From positions 1-64,000 of the forward strand of contig NZ_JAGEKP010000004.1 in the NCBI RefSeq assembly GCF_017565305.1: DNA of 64,000 nt, given 5' to 3'. A program made the position numbers and the translations under genes. Shown piece by piece: positions 41,158-50,854 of this stretch. Below the pieces are notes generated by a model, which had not been told where the DNA came from, searched no databases, and saw only the letters and a list, made by a program, of their open reading frames with translations. This DNA comes from Leifsonia sp. TF02-11 (lineage in GTDB: Bacteria > Actinomycetota > Actinomycetes > Actinomycetales > Microbacteriaceae). Positions within the stretch are counted from its first letter, which is position 1. Each line of letters opens with the position of its first letter.

Positions 41158-42159
41158 TCAGTAGCCCGCCGCGGGGTCCACCCGCCCCACGAAAGCGCCC
41201 GTCCCGAGGAACGCGCGCACGTTCGCGCCGATGCGCTCGGCGAGCAATGGCGCGACCATCTCGGAGGTGTCGGCCTGGTGCGGCGTGATCAGGCACGCCT
41301 CCTCGTCCCAGAGGGGGTGTCCGTCCGGCAGGGGCTCGGGATCCGTGACGTCGATGCCTGCTCCGGCGATCGCTCCCGTGCGGAGGGCGCGCAGCAGCGC
41401 GTCGGTGTCGACCAGTCCGCCGCGGGCGATGTTCACCAGGTAGGCGGTCGACTTCATCGCCGCGAACTCGGCGTCCGAGAACAGGTGACGCGTCCCTCCG
41501 GTCAAGGCGGCCGCGACGACGACGACGTCGGCATCGGGCAGCACGTCGAGGAGTCGGTCGGTCGGCACCGTGCGCTCCGCGCCCTCGACCGGGTCCGACG
41601 AGCGCCGCACGATCGTCACCCGCACGCCGAACGGCGCCAGCAGCACCATGAGCTCGAGGGCGATGCCTCCCGCTCCGACGATCACGACGTGGCGCCCGTA
41701 GAGCGACCGGCCCTCCTCGGCCGTCGCCCACGATTTCGCGCGCACGCGCTTCGGGATCACCCGCATCAGCGCGAGCGTCAGAACGAGGGCGTGCTCGGCG
41801 ACCGGTTGGGCGTACGCGCCCTTCGCGCTCGTCCACACCAGGCCGCTGCGCTCCTCCGAGGCGATGATCCCGGAGAACGCGTCGACACCGGCGAACGGCA
41901 GTTGCACCCAGCCGATGCCGGGATGTGCTTCCAGGATCGGGGGGAAGGCCGCAGCGTCCTTGTTGGAGAGCCACACGACGCCGCGCGTGCGGTCGGAGAG
42001 CGGCTCGACCGTACCGCCCGCGGCCTCCACGGCCGCGACGAACGACGGCTCCGCTGTGGGCAGGACGGCGATCGGCCCGGGCTCCGGCCGGTCCTCCGGG
42101 GCGAGCGGTGCGCCCTCCGGCGCGAGTACGGCTCGATGCTGGGGCGGGCGGTCGGCCAC
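41158..42159 (-). CDS. D-isomer-specific 2-hydroxyacid dehydrogenase
   Basis: A 333-residue NAD-dependent dehydrogenase. The nucleotide-binding loop is VVIVGAGGIALELM, a variant of GxGxxG ending in Ala; the catalytic Arg is in VNIARGGLVD, the Glu in DVTDPEPLP and the His in ITPHQADTS. It therefore has a complete active site. GTG 42159 with AGGAGG at 7 nt was chosen over the long frame. It is the last gene of the peptide-transporter operon (65 bp after the extra ATPase) and may process an imported compound. Confidence 0.9.
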   Translation of the reverse strand: MADRPPQHRAVLAPEGAPLAPEDRPEPGPIAVLPTAEPSFVAAVEAAGGTVEPLSDRTRGVVWLSNKDAAAFPPILEAHPGIGWVQLPFAGVDAFSGIIASEERSGLVWTSAKGAYAQPVAEHALVLTLALMRVIPKRVRAKSWATAEEGRSLYGRHVVIVGAGGIALELMVLLAPFGVRVTIVRRSSDPVEGAERTVPTDRLLDVLPDADVVVVAAALTGGTRHLFSDAEFAAMKSTAYLVNIARGGLVDTDALLRALRTGAIAGAGIDVTDPEPLPDGHPLWDEEACLITPHQADTSEMVAPLLAERIGANVRAFLGTGAFVGRVDPAAGY

Positions 42160-42224
42160 GATGTCCTCCTGAAAGGTCGGCGGTGCGGAATCGGAACGTT
42201 CGGGTCTCAGTGCCTTCGGCGGCG

Positions 42225-43070
42225 TCAGTTCGCGCGCTGCGGACGGCGCTCGGTGCGACGCTGCGGTGGCTTCAGAGCCTCCGCCAGACCGCGCACGAAC
42301 GGGTGCGACGGCTCGGCGAGCACCTCCTCGATCGGGCCGTAGCCGACGGGGCGTCCGCCCTGCAGGACGATCGACACGTCGGTCGCGCGACGCAGCACGG
42401 CCAGATCGTGACTGACGATCACGGCGGTGAACCCGGCGTGCTCGCGCAGCCGGGCCAGCAGGTCGATGACGGCGTCGCGCACCGTGGCGTCGATTCCCGC
42501 CGTGGGCTCGTCGACCACCAGCACCTGGGGGCCGAGGACGAGCGCCTTGGCCAGCGCGACGCGCTGCCGCTGTCCCGCGCTCAGCTCGTACGGATACTTG
42601 GCGAGAACGCTCAGCGGCAGATGCACCGTGTCGAGCATCAGGGCGGCCCGCTCCCCCGCGGCCCGGCGGTTGTAGTGGTGATCGCGCTCGAAGATCGGCA
42701 GCGAAACATTGTCCTGCACCGACAGCGTCGGCTCCAGCGTTGCGGCGCCCTCCTGCGGCAGATAGCCGACATGGAACGTCACCTCGGCCAGGTCGCGCTT
42801 GCGCGCGTGCCGCAGCGAGTGGCCGAGCACGGTGGCGTCCCCACCGCTGATCCGCGGTCCAGGCTCGCCGGAACGGAGGGGAAGCCCCCGCCCGGCGAGC
42901 ACCGACGCCAGCGTGCTCTTGCCCGAACCTGTCTCGCCCAGCACCCCGATCGACTGCCCGGCCTCCAGGCGGAAGCTCACCCCGCGCAGGGCGACGCACG
43001 ACGGGCTCGCCCCGCGCGCAGGATATTCGACGGACAGGTCGCTGACGAGGATGGCGGGATCGGGACTCAC
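42225..43070 (-). CDS. Additional ABC transporter ATP-binding protein
   Basis: A 281-residue ATPase: Walker A GETGSGKST, Q-loop in VGYLPQEGA, signature LSAGQRQRV, Walker B VLVVDEPT, H-loop VSHD. It resembles DppF/PhnL-type subunits. It starts 9 bp after the fused DppDF gene and ends with an Arg-rich tail. Because the fused protein already supplies two nucleotide-binding domains, this is a third one in the same operon. It may serve another permease, or replace one half under some condition. Confidence 0.88.
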   Translation of the reverse strand: MSPDPAILVSDLSVEYPARGASPSCVALRGVSFRLEAGQSIGVLGETGSGKSTLASVLAGRGLPLRSGEPGPRISGGDATVLGHSLRHARKRDLAEVTFHVGYLPQEGAATLEPTLSVQDNVSLPIFERDHHYNRRAAGERAALMLDTVHLPLSVLAKYPYELSAGQRQRVALAKALVLGPQVLVVDEPTAGIDATVRDAVIDLLARLREHAGFTAVIVSHDLAVLRRATDVSIVLQGGRPVGYGPIEEVLAEPSHPFVRGLAEALKPPQRRTERRPQRAN

Positions 43071-43079
43071 ATCACGACA

Positions 43080-44768
43080 CTATGCGCTCTGCTCCTGCAA
43101 GGCGTGCAGGGCTTCCCGCCGGTCGGCCTGTTGGACCGGATCCGGGACGGGGAGGGAGGCGAGCAGCCGCTGCGTGTACGCCTCCTTCGGGTTGCCGAGC
43201 ACTTCCGCTCCCGTGCCTTCTTCGACGAGCCGCCCGCGGTGCAGCACCGCTATGCGGTCGGCGAGGAGGTCGACGACGGCGAGGTCGTGGCTGATGAACA
43301 GGGCGGCGAAGCCGAACTCGCGCTGCAGGTCGGAGAAGAGCTCGAGCACGCGTGCCTGCACCGACACGTCGAGCGCCGAGGTCGGCTCGTCGGCGATCAG
43401 CAGCGTCGGCTCGAGCGCGAGCGCCCGGGCGAGGCTCGCCCGCTGGCGCTGACCGCCCGACAGCTCGTGCGGGAATCGGTCGCCGTAGCTGCGCGGCAGC
43501 TGTACGGCCTCCAGCAGCTCGTCGACCCGGCCGCGTGCCGCGGTCGGCGACGACGCCTTGCCGTGCACGACGAGCGGTTCGGCCACGCAGTCTGCGATCG
43601 TCAGCAGCGGGTTGAAGCTCGACGCCGGATCCTGGAACACGAAGCCGATGTCGCTGCGCACCTTGCGGAACTGCCGCTCCCTGACGCCGTTCATCTCGAT
43701 CCCGAGCACCTTCAGCGAGCCGTCGGTGACCTTGCCGAGGCCGGCGATGGCGCGACCGATGGTGGTCTTTCCCGAACCGGACTCACCGACCAGGCCGAGG
43801 ACCTCGCCCGGCCGGATGTCGAAGCTCACGCCGTCCACGGCAACGAAGCCGGGCCGGCCGAGCCGACCGGGGTACTGGATGCGCAGGTCGCGTGCCGCGA
43901 CCACCGGTGCCTCCTCCGGGCGCTCGGCGCGGGCGATCGCGCGATCCTGCGTCGCAACGGCGCCCTGCCCGATGCGCGGCACGGACGACAGGAGCTTGCG
44001 GGTGTACTCGGCCTTCGGCGCGGAGAACAGCGTCCGTGCATCGGCCTCCTCCACCACCTTGCCCTGGTACATCACCGCGACGCGGTCGGCGAGATCGGCG
44101 ACCACGCCCATGTTGTGCGTGATCAGCACGATGGCCGCGCCGAACTCGTCACGGCACCGCCGCAGCAGATCGAGGATCTCGGCTTGGACCGTCACGTCGA
44201 GCGCGGTCGTCGGCTCGTCTGCGACGATCAGGCCGGGGTTGAGCACGAGCGCCATCGCGATCACGATGCGCTGCTTCTGACCTCCGGAGAACTGGTGCGG
44301 GTAGTACTTGACCCGCTTCTCCGGCTCGGGGATGCCCACCCGGCGCAGGATGTCGACCGCCTTCTCCTGCGCCTGCTTCTTCGAGAGCTTCTCGTGTGCG
44401 CGCAGGCCTTCGGCGATCTGCCAGCCGACCTGGTAGACGGGATTGAGCGCCGTGGACGGCTCTTGGAAGACCATGGCGACATCCGTGCCGCGGACCTCCC
44501 GCAGCTCGCGCTTGCTCAACGTCACGATGTCCGATTCCGTGCTGCCGTCCTTGCTGCGCAGCACGACGGCGCCGGACGCGGTCGCGGTCTCGGGGAGGAG
44601 CCCGAGGATCGTCTTCGCGGTGACCGTCTTGCCGGAGCCGGACTCGCCGACGATCGCGAGCACCTCGCCGGGCGAGACCCGCAGGCTCACATCGTCGACG
44701 GCCTTCACTGCGCCGGCGTCGGTGGCGAACGTCACGGACAGGTTGTCGATGGTGACGACGTCGCTCAT
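43080..44768 (-). CDS. Fused dipeptide ABC transporter ATPase (DppD-DppF)
   Basis: A 562-residue double ATPase. The first half (1-265) has [18 protein letters not shown] and [12 protein letters not shown], and the second half (about 300-540) has [17 protein letters not shown] and [12 protein letters not shown]. Both have the oligopeptide-type extra C-terminal segments ([11 protein letters not shown] and [13 protein letters not shown]). It powers import of di- or oligopeptides with the two permeases. ATG 44768 overlaps the dppC stop by four bases. Confidence 0.94.
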   Translation of the reverse strand: MSDVVTIDNLSVTFATDAGAVKAVDDVSLRVSPGEVLAIVGESGSGKTVTAKTILGLLPETATASGAVVLRSKDGSTESDIVTLSKRELREVRGTDVAMVFQEPSTALNPVYQVGWQIAEGLRAHEKLSKKQAQEKAVDILRRVGIPEPEKRVKYYPHQFSGGQKQRIVIAMALVLNPGLIVADEPTTALDVTVQAEILDLLRRCRDEFGAAIVLITHNMGVVADLADRVAVMYQGKVVEEADARTLFSAPKAEYTRKLLSSVPRIGQGAVATQDRAIARAERPEEAPVVAARDLRIQYPGRLGRPGFVAVDGVSFDIRPGEVLGLVGESGSGKTTIGRAIAGLGKVTDGSLKVLGIEMNGVRERQFRKVRSDIGFVFQDPASSFNPLLTIADCVAEPLVVHGKASSPTAARGRVDELLEAVQLPRSYGDRFPHELSGGQRQRASLARALALEPTLLIADEPTSALDVSVQARVLELFSDLQREFGFAALFISHDLAVVDLLADRIAVLHRGRLVEEGTGAEVLGNPKEAYTQRLLASLPVPDPVQQADRREALHALQEQSA

Positions 44769-45838
44769 GGCTTGACCTCGATTCCGTGTTCGTCGAACGA
44801 CTCTCCGCCTTCGAGACCGTCGATGCCGCCGGGGCCTGCCTCGAGGGGGCCACCGGGCACGACAGAGGTCTCCGCGACCAGGCCGGAGGCCTCGGCCGCG
44901 CGGCGACGGCCACGCAGACGCGGGTCGGCCAGGTCGTTGAGGCTCTCGCCGACCAGGGTGATGCCGAGCACCACCAGCACGATCGCGAGGCCCGGATAGA
45001 TGGACGTCCACCAGATGCCGCTGGTGACATCCGACAGCGCCTTGTTGAGGTCGTAGCCCCACTCGGCGGCGGCGGTCGGCTCGATGCCGAAGCCGAGGAA
45101 GCCCAGCGCGGCGAGCGTCAGGATGGCGTCCGAGGAGTTCAGCGTGAAGATCAGCGGCAAAGTGCGGGTCGAGTTGCGGAACACGTGACGGAACATGATC
45201 CGCCCATTGCTCGCACCGATGACCTTGGCCGACTCGACGTAGGCCTCCGCCTTGATCCGGACGACCTCCGAACGGATGACTCGGAAGTACTGCGGGATGT
45301 AGACGACGGTGATCGAGATCGCCGCCGCCAGGATGCCGCCCCAGAGGCTGGACTGACCGCCAGAGATCACGATCGCCATCACGATCGCCAGCAGCAGGGA
45401 CGGGAACGCGTAGATCGCGTCGGCGATCACGACGAGCACCCGGTCGACCCAGCCGCCGAAGTAGCCGGAGACCAGGCCGAGCACGACGCCGGCGAAGATC
45501 GACAGGATCACGGCGACGACGATCACCAGGATCGCGGTCTGCGCTCCCCAGATCACGCGGGAGAAGACGTCGTAGCCGCCGACCGTCGTGCCCCAGATGT
45601 GTGCCGGACTCGGCGGCTGCTGGGAGCCGAACTGGCCGTTCGCGTCCTTCAGCTGCGCGAAGCCGTACGGGGCGATGAGCGGCGCGAAGACCGCGATCAG
45701 GATGAAGATGCCGGTGAGCACGAGTCCCACGATGAGCATCCCGCGCTGCAGTCCGACGGACTGCCGCAGCTGATGCACGACGGGGAGCCTGCTCCAGATG
45801 GAGCGCTTGGGGGCGGTGCTGGTCGTACCCGAGGCCAT
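44765..45838 (-). CDS. Dipeptide ABC transporter permease (DppC-like)
   Basis: A 357-residue inner-membrane permease with six helices. The EAA loop YVESAKVIGASNGRIMFRHV contacts the ATPase. The N-terminal GMLIVGLVLTGIFILIAVFA and later PYGFAQL are typical of DppC. It has a 50-residue hydrophilic C-terminal tail rich in Gly and Glu, longer than usual. It overlaps the ATPase gene and is 1 bp from the dppB stop. Confidence 0.93.
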   Translation of the reverse strand: MASGTTSTAPKRSIWSRLPVVHQLRQSVGLQRGMLIVGLVLTGIFILIAVFAPLIAPYGFAQLKDANGQFGSQQPPSPAHIWGTTVGGYDVFSRVIWGAQTAILVIVVAVILSIFAGVVLGLVSGYFGGWVDRVLVVIADAIYAFPSLLLAIVMAIVISGGQSSLWGGILAAAISITVVYIPQYFRVIRSEVVRIKAEAYVESAKVIGASNGRIMFRHVFRNSTRTLPLIFTLNSSDAILTLAALGFLGFGIEPTAAAEWGYDLNKALSDVTSGIWWTSIYPGLAIVLVVLGITLVGESLNDLADPRLRGRRRAAEASGLVAETSVVPGGPLEAGPGGIDGLEGGESFDEHGIEVKP

Positions 45839-45839
45839 G

Positions 45840-46937
45840 TCAATACCTCACTCTCGGGTCGATGAGCGCCGCGATGATGTCGACGATGAAGTTCGTGATG
45901 GCGACGATGACGGCGAGCAAGACGACCATGCCCTGCACGGCGACGAAGTCGCGCGCCTGCAGGTAGTGCGACAGCTGGAACCCGAGACCCTTCCATTCGA
46001 AGGTCGTCTCGGTCAGGATCGCGCCACCGAGCAGGAGGGCGATCTGAAGCCCCATGACCGTGATGATCGGGATGAGCGCCGGGCGGTACGCGTGCTTGCG
46101 CACCAACCGGCTCTCGCTCACGCCGCGTGAGCGTGCCGCGTCGACGTAGTCGGTGGAGAGCGTGCCGATCACATTGGTGCGCACCAGCCGCAAGAAGATG
46201 CCGGCCGTGAGGAGCCCTAGAGTCACGGCGGGAAGGACGGCGTGCAGGAGGACGTCGCCGACGACGGCGGGATCGCCGGTCTGGAACGCGTCGATCAGGT
46301 AGATGCCCGTCTTGTTGGGCAGCGTCTGCATCTCGATCTCCGAGCTCGTGGACGCGCGGCCGGCGACGGGGAGCACGTTCAGCCAGATCGAGAAGACGAG
46401 CTTGAGCACCATGCCGACGAAGAACACCGGGGTGGCGTAGCAGAGGATCGCGAAGATGCGCAGCGACGCGTCGCCCCAGCGGTCGCGGAAGTACGCGGCG
46501 AGCAGACCGAGCGGGATGCCGACGATGAACGCGACGATGAGCGCGTAGAACGCCAGCTCGAGGGTCGCAGCGCCGTACGTGAGCAGCACCTGTGTCACCG
46601 GCTGGTGGTCGGTGAAGGTCGTACCGAAGTCGCCCCGGAGGATCTGACCGAGGTACTCGAAGTACTGCACGATCAGGGGCCGGTCGTACCCGGCCTCGTG
46701 GATGCGCTGGTGCAGCTGCGCGGGAGGCAGCTTACCGCCGAGCGCCGCCGTGATGGGGTCGCCGGTGGACCGCATCAGGAAGAAGACGACTGTGACGAGG
46801 ATGAAGATCGTCGGGATGATGAGGAGGGCGCGGATGACGATGTAGCGGCCGAGGCCGCCTCCCGTTCGTCGACGCGCCGTGGTTCGTTCGGGGCCGGACG
46901 CTGTTGGCGCCGCCTGGCCGCTGACCGTCGCTGTCAT
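45840..46937 (-). CDS. Dipeptide ABC transporter permease (DppB-like)
   Basis: A 365-residue permease with six transmembrane helices, the partner of DppC. The EAA motif is DYVDAARSRGVSESRLVRKH. The typical DppB opening LGRYIVIRALLIIPTIFILV is present after about 25 polar residues, and the C-terminal LTETTFEWKGLGFQLSHYLQ is conserved. ATG 46937 is used; the frame extending upstream crosses the intergenic hairpin and is not coding. Confidence 0.93.
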   Translation of the reverse strand: MTATVSGQAAPTASGPERTTARRRTGGGLGRYIVIRALLIIPTIFILVTVVFFLMRSTGDPITAALGGKLPPAQLHQRIHEAGYDRPLIVQYFEYLGQILRGDFGTTFTDHQPVTQVLLTYGAATLELAFYALIVAFIVGIPLGLLAAYFRDRWGDASLRIFAILCYATPVFFVGMVLKLVFSIWLNVLPVAGRASTSSEIEMQTLPNKTGIYLIDAFQTGDPAVVGDVLLHAVLPAVTLGLLTAGIFLRLVRTNVIGTLSTDYVDAARSRGVSESRLVRKHAYRPALIPIITVMGLQIALLLGGAILTETTFEWKGLGFQLSHYLQARDFVAVQGMVVLLAVIVAITNFIVDIIAALIDPRVRY

Positions 46938-46964
46938 GGAAGCCAATCGTGGGTGGTTCGTGAA

Positions 46965-46994
46965 GGGGGCGGCCCGCTGATGCGAGCCGCCCCC
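46965..46994 (-). terminator. Hairpin between the binding protein and permease genes
   Basis: A perfect 9-bp G+C stem (GGGGGCGGC with GCCGCCCCC) around a 12-nt loop, within the 77 bp between the binding-protein stop and dppB. This position is typical of a processing or partial-termination signal that gives more binding protein than permease. Confidence 0.65.
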
Positions 46995-47014
46995 GTTCGG
47001 CCGTGGAGTGCGGC

Positions 47015-48649
47015 CTAGCTCTTCGAGAGAGCCGCGTAGCGGAACTTGAACGACGGGTCGAGCGTCTTGTCGGCGCCCGAGACGTTCTTTCCGACCACGG
47101 CGACCTGGGCGCCCTGCAACAGGGGCAGGGTCGACAGGTCGGCGCCCACCTTCGCCTGGATCTCTTCGATCAGCTTGGTGCGCTCGGTCGGGTCGGTCGT
47201 ACCCAGCTGCTGGGTGATCAGCTGCTGGACCTCGGGGTTGTCGTAGTGGTTCGCGAGGAAGTTGTCCTTCGTGAAGAACGGCGACAGGTAGTTGTCCGCG
47301 TCGGAGTAGTCCGGAAACCAGCCCAGCTGGTAGGCCGGGTAGAGGTCCTTCACGCGGTCCTTGGAGTACTGCACCCACTCGGTCGACTGCAGGTTGACCT
47401 TGAACAGGCCGCCGTTCTCGAGCTGCTCCTTCACGAGCGCGTACTCGTCACCGGAGGACGGGCCGTAGTGGTCCGGGTTGTACTGCAGGTTCAGCGCGAT
47501 CGGCGTGGTCACGCCCGCGGCCTGGAGAACCGCCTTCGCCTTGTCGAGGCTCGGGCCGCCGTTGCCGTCGCCGTAGAGGTCCTTGAGAACGGTGGTGGCA
47601 CCGGTCAGGCCCTGCGGGACGAACGAGTAGACCGGGGTGTAGGTGTCCTTGTAGACCTGCTTGGCGATGGTCGCGCGGTCGACGAGGTCGGCTGCGGCCT
47701 GCCGCACGGCGAGGGCCTTCTTGGCGTCGGCCTCCGGAGTCGTGGCGCCGTACGGCTGCGTGTTGAAGTTCCACACGATGTAGCGGAGCTCACCACCCGG
47801 GCCCTTGACGACCTTGACGTTCTTGTTGGTGCCGAGGCTCTCGACATCGGTGGCCGAGAGGCTGCGGAACGCCACGTCGATGGCGCCCTTCTGGATGTCG
47901 AGCTTGAGGTTCGACGACTCCGCGTAGTACTTGACGTTGACCTTGTCGGTGGCCGGCTTGCCCAGCAGACCCTGGTAGTCCGGGTTCGCCTTGTACGCGA
48001 TGAGGTTGTTGAAGTCGTAGCTCGTGATGTCGTACTGACCGGCGAACGGGTGACCCTTGACGATGGTGTTGTCCGGGGTGACCTTGTCGGCCGAGAAGAC
48101 CTGGTGGTCGACGATCGGGCCGGCCGGGCTCGAGAGCACCTGCGCGAAGGTCTGGTCGTTCGGCACCTTGAGCTTGAAGACCGCGGTCGTCTTGTCCGGG
48201 GTGCTCACGCTGTCGAGGTTTCCGAGGAGCGACGCGGGGCCGTTCGGGTCGTTGATCTTCAGCTGACGGTCGAAGGTGAACTTGACGTCCTCGGAGGTCA
48301 GCGCGTGACCGTTCGCGAACTTCAGGTTCGGCTTCAGCTTCACGGTGTACTCGGTCGGCGACGTGAACGTGGCGCTCTCGGCGATGTCCGGCTTGACGTC
48401 CGGGCTGCCGTAGGGCGAGTTCATCAGGAACGGGTAGACCTGGTTCATCACGGCGAACGAGCCGTTGTCGTACGACCCGGCCGGGTCGATCGACGTGATC
48501 TTGTCCGTCGTGCCGATGGTCAGCGTGCCGCCGCTGGAGCCGCCGGAGCCGTTGTTGCTCCCCGAGCAGCCCGCGAGCACCAGCGCCGCGGCCGCGAAGG
48601 CCGCTGAGACGGCGAGCAGGCGCCGTCCGCCGATGTGAACGGATCTCAT
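47015..48649 (-). CDS. Peptide-binding lipoprotein (SBP family 5)
   Basis: The 544-residue extracellular receptor of the dipeptide transporter. The signal is a lipoprotein type: basic start, hydrophobic run and the lipobox LVLAGC, where Cys28 would be acylated, followed by a flexible Ser/Gly/Asn linker. The mature part shows the DppA/OppA fold (LTIGTTDKITSIDPAGSYDN, then LTSEDVKFTFDR). First gene of the operon with dppB, dppC, dppDF, the extra ATPase and the dehydrogenase. AGAGG lies 10 nt upstream of ATG 48649. The 254 bp upstream hold the promoter region, with an A+T-rich patch near 48788-48815 but no clear -35/-10. Confidence 0.94.
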   Translation of the reverse strand: MRSVHIGGRRLLAVSAAFAAAALVLAGCSGSNNGSGGSSGGTLTIGTTDKITSIDPAGSYDNGSFAVMNQVYPFLMNSPYGSPDVKPDIAESATFTSPTEYTVKLKPNLKFANGHALTSEDVKFTFDRQLKINDPNGPASLLGNLDSVSTPDKTTAVFKLKVPNDQTFAQVLSSPAGPIVDHQVFSADKVTPDNTIVKGHPFAGQYDITSYDFNNLIAYKANPDYQGLLGKPATDKVNVKYYAESSNLKLDIQKGAIDVAFRSLSATDVESLGTNKNVKVVKGPGGELRYIVWNFNTQPYGATTPEADAKKALAVRQAAADLVDRATIAKQVYKDTYTPVYSFVPQGLTGATTVLKDLYGDGNGGPSLDKAKAVLQAAGVTTPIALNLQYNPDHYGPSSGDEYALVKEQLENGGLFKVNLQSTEWVQYSKDRVKDLYPAYQLGWFPDYSDADNYLSPFFTKDNFLANHYDNPEVQQLITQQLGTTDPTERTKLIEEIQAKVGADLSTLPLLQGAQVAVVGKNVSGADKTLDPSFKFRYAALSKS

Positions 48650-48903
48650 ATCCGATTACCTCTTCCTTGGTGGGGTCACTGAGACGGCCGAGCGCACGCG
48701 AGCGCGTCGTTGCCGAATCGCGTTGCCACAGTCCTAGCATGAATGCCGCGTGGAGCGCGCATCCTGCCGCGGATCGCGGCGCAATCTTTACATCGACGCA
48801 ACAATATCGCGCGCATTCGTGCAGGATGACACGGATTCCGTCGTCACGGTGCGCCGATGGCCTATGCTGCCCGGCCCGATTCGGCGGCCCCCCTCCCTAC
48901 GGT

Positions 48904-50787
48904 CTATTCGCCGCGCAGGCGCATCCGCTCCTGGTCGATCGACGACAGCGCCACCTGCAACGACCGTCGAAGGTCGGCGTTCTGCGGGTCGGTGCGCGCG
49001 AGACGGGAGGTCAGCTCGGCCTTCTCGCGCAGGAGGTCGCGGTCGATCAGGCCGTCCAGGATCGACCGCGCATAGCGACCGGCGTCGGAGCCCGCCTGCG
49101 GCAGCGCGGCCACCGCCAGCGCGTTCACCGTCGGCTCATAGGCCTGAGGAACCTCCGCGAGGATGCGATCCACCCAGCCCGGGTCGGCGATCGAAGGCAA
49201 CTGGCTGGCGATCGCGTCGCGGACCACGGCGTGCGTCGGGTTCACGAACGGCACCTGCACAGCACGCGCGGCCCGCTCTGCACCGATCTCCCCCGGCAGC
49301 TGAAGCAGCACCATCAGGCTCTCGCGCTCTGTCCGCTGCGTCGGATCGGTCGGGTCGACCGGCGTCGGCACGGGCTGCGCGGAGCCGTGCTCGCCGACAG
49401 AACCCGGCGAAGCCGAATTCTGGGCCGCGGTGGAGTCGCTCCGGCCGCCCGAGTCGCCGCGCTGACCGCGCTGAGCCGACCGCACGGCTCGCAGAGCATC
49501 GTCGAGGTCGGCGCCGGAGAGCCGCGCGAGCTCGCGCGTGTAGCCGTTCTGCGACGCGGGGTCGCGGATCGTCGCGACGATCGGTGCACCTGCGCGGAGC
49601 GCGGACGAGCGGCCCTCCACCGTATCCAGATCGAAGCGCTCCACCACCTGCCGGATCATGAACTCGAACATCGGCTTGCGGTTGTCGATCATCCGGCGGA
49701 CGGCGTCGTCGCCCCCCGCCAGCCGCAGGTCGCACGGGTCGAGGCCGTCCGGGCCGACGGCGACGTAGGTCTGTGCAGAGAAACGCTGCTCCTCGCCGAA
49801 AGCTCGGGCTGCCGCCTTCTGACCGGCCGCATCGGGATCGAAGGTGAAGATCACGGATCCGGTGCTGCTGTCGTCACCCATCACCCGTCGGATCACCTTG
49901 ATGTGGTCGACGCCGAACGCCGTTCCACACGTCGCGACTGCCGTCGTGATCCCGGCCAGATGGCAGGCCATCACGTCGGTGTAGCCCTCCACCACGACCA
50001 CTTCGTCGCGACGCGAAATGTCGCGCTTGGCGAGATCGAGGCCGTAGAGCACCTGGGCCTTCTTGTAGACCGCCGTCTCCGGGGTGTTGAGGTACTTCGG
50101 GCCGTTGTCGTCGTCGAGAAGCCGGCGCGCGCCGAACCCGATCGTCTGGCCGGTGACGTCGCGGATGGGCCAGACCAACCGGCCGCGGAAGCGGTCGTAC
50201 ACACCTCGATCACGCTGCGACACGAGCCCGGCGGCGAGCAGTTCGTCCGGCGTGAACCCTTTGGTGCGCAGGTGCTTGGTGAGCTCGTCCCAGCTCTTCG
50301 GGGCGAAACCGACGCCGAAGTGCGAGGCGGCCGCTGCGTCGAAGCCGCGCTCCCCGAGAAATCGTCGGCCGGGGTCGGCGTCGGGCGCGGCGAGACGCTC
50401 GCGGAAGAACTCCTCCGCCGCGTTGTTGGCTGCCAGGATGCGGGCGCGGTTGCCGCTCGACTCGCTCGGGCCTCCCCCGCCCTCTTCGTAGTGCAGCTGG
50501 TAGCCGATGCGGGCGGCGAGCCGCTCGACGGCCTCGGTAAACGAGACATGGTCGAGCTTGACGAGGAAGGCGTAGACGTCGCCGCCCTCGCCGCAGCCGA
50601 AGCAGTGGTAGCGCCCCACGCCCGGGCGCACGTTGAAGCTCGGGCTCTTCTCGTCGTGGAACGGACAGAGCCCCTTGAGAGAACCGACGCCGCCCGGCTT
50701 CAGGCTGACGTAGTCGCCGATGATGTCGGCGATGTTGGTGCGGGCCTTGACCTCGTCGATATCACTCTGTCGTATCCGGCCGGCCAT
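48904..50787 (-). CDS. dnaG: DNA primase
   Basis: DnaG, 627 residues, makes RNA primers for replication. The N-terminal zinc site is Cys41, His44, Cys62, Cys65 in LCPFHDEKSP and YHCFGCGEGGD; the TOPRIM catalytic part has VVVEGYTDVM and FDPDAAGQKAA. The C-terminal helicase-binding part is divergent and includes a Pro/Ser-rich linker (SPGSVGEHGS), as in actinobacteria. Starts at ATG 50787. It is followed by the transporter operon and preceded by DUF4282 and dgt. Confidence 0.97.
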   Translation of the reverse strand: MAGRIRQSDIDEVKARTNIADIIGDYVSLKPGGVGSLKGLCPFHDEKSPSFNVRPGVGRYHCFGCGEGGDVYAFLVKLDHVSFTEAVERLAARIGYQLHYEEGGGGPSESSGNRARILAANNAAEEFFRERLAAPDADPGRRFLGERGFDAAAASHFGVGFAPKSWDELTKHLRTKGFTPDELLAAGLVSQRDRGVYDRFRGRLVWPIRDVTGQTIGFGARRLLDDDNGPKYLNTPETAVYKKAQVLYGLDLAKRDISRRDEVVVVEGYTDVMACHLAGITTAVATCGTAFGVDHIKVIRRVMGDDSSTGSVIFTFDPDAAGQKAAARAFGEEQRFSAQTYVAVGPDGLDPCDLRLAGGDDAVRRMIDNRKPMFEFMIRQVVERFDLDTVEGRSSALRAGAPIVATIRDPASQNGYTRELARLSGADLDDALRAVRSAQRGQRGDSGGRSDSTAAQNSASPGSVGEHGSAQPVPTPVDPTDPTQRTERESLMVLLQLPGEIGAERAARAVQVPFVNPTHAVVRDAIASQLPSIADPGWVDRILAEVPQAYEPTVNALAVAALPQAGSDAGRYARSILDGLIDRDLLREKAELTSRLARTDPQNADLRRSLQVALSSIDQERMRLRGE

Positions 50788-50854
50788 GTTCCGATTCTAG
50801 TGATCGGGTCCGACCTTCCGGCGCGGGGCGCCGCTGCACGCGTCGCGGACGACG

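Noticed and set aside
41925-44999. Plus-strand frame of 1,024 codons opposite the ABC transporter ATPases
   Set aside because: No family match. The opposite strand encodes complete Walker and signature motifs.
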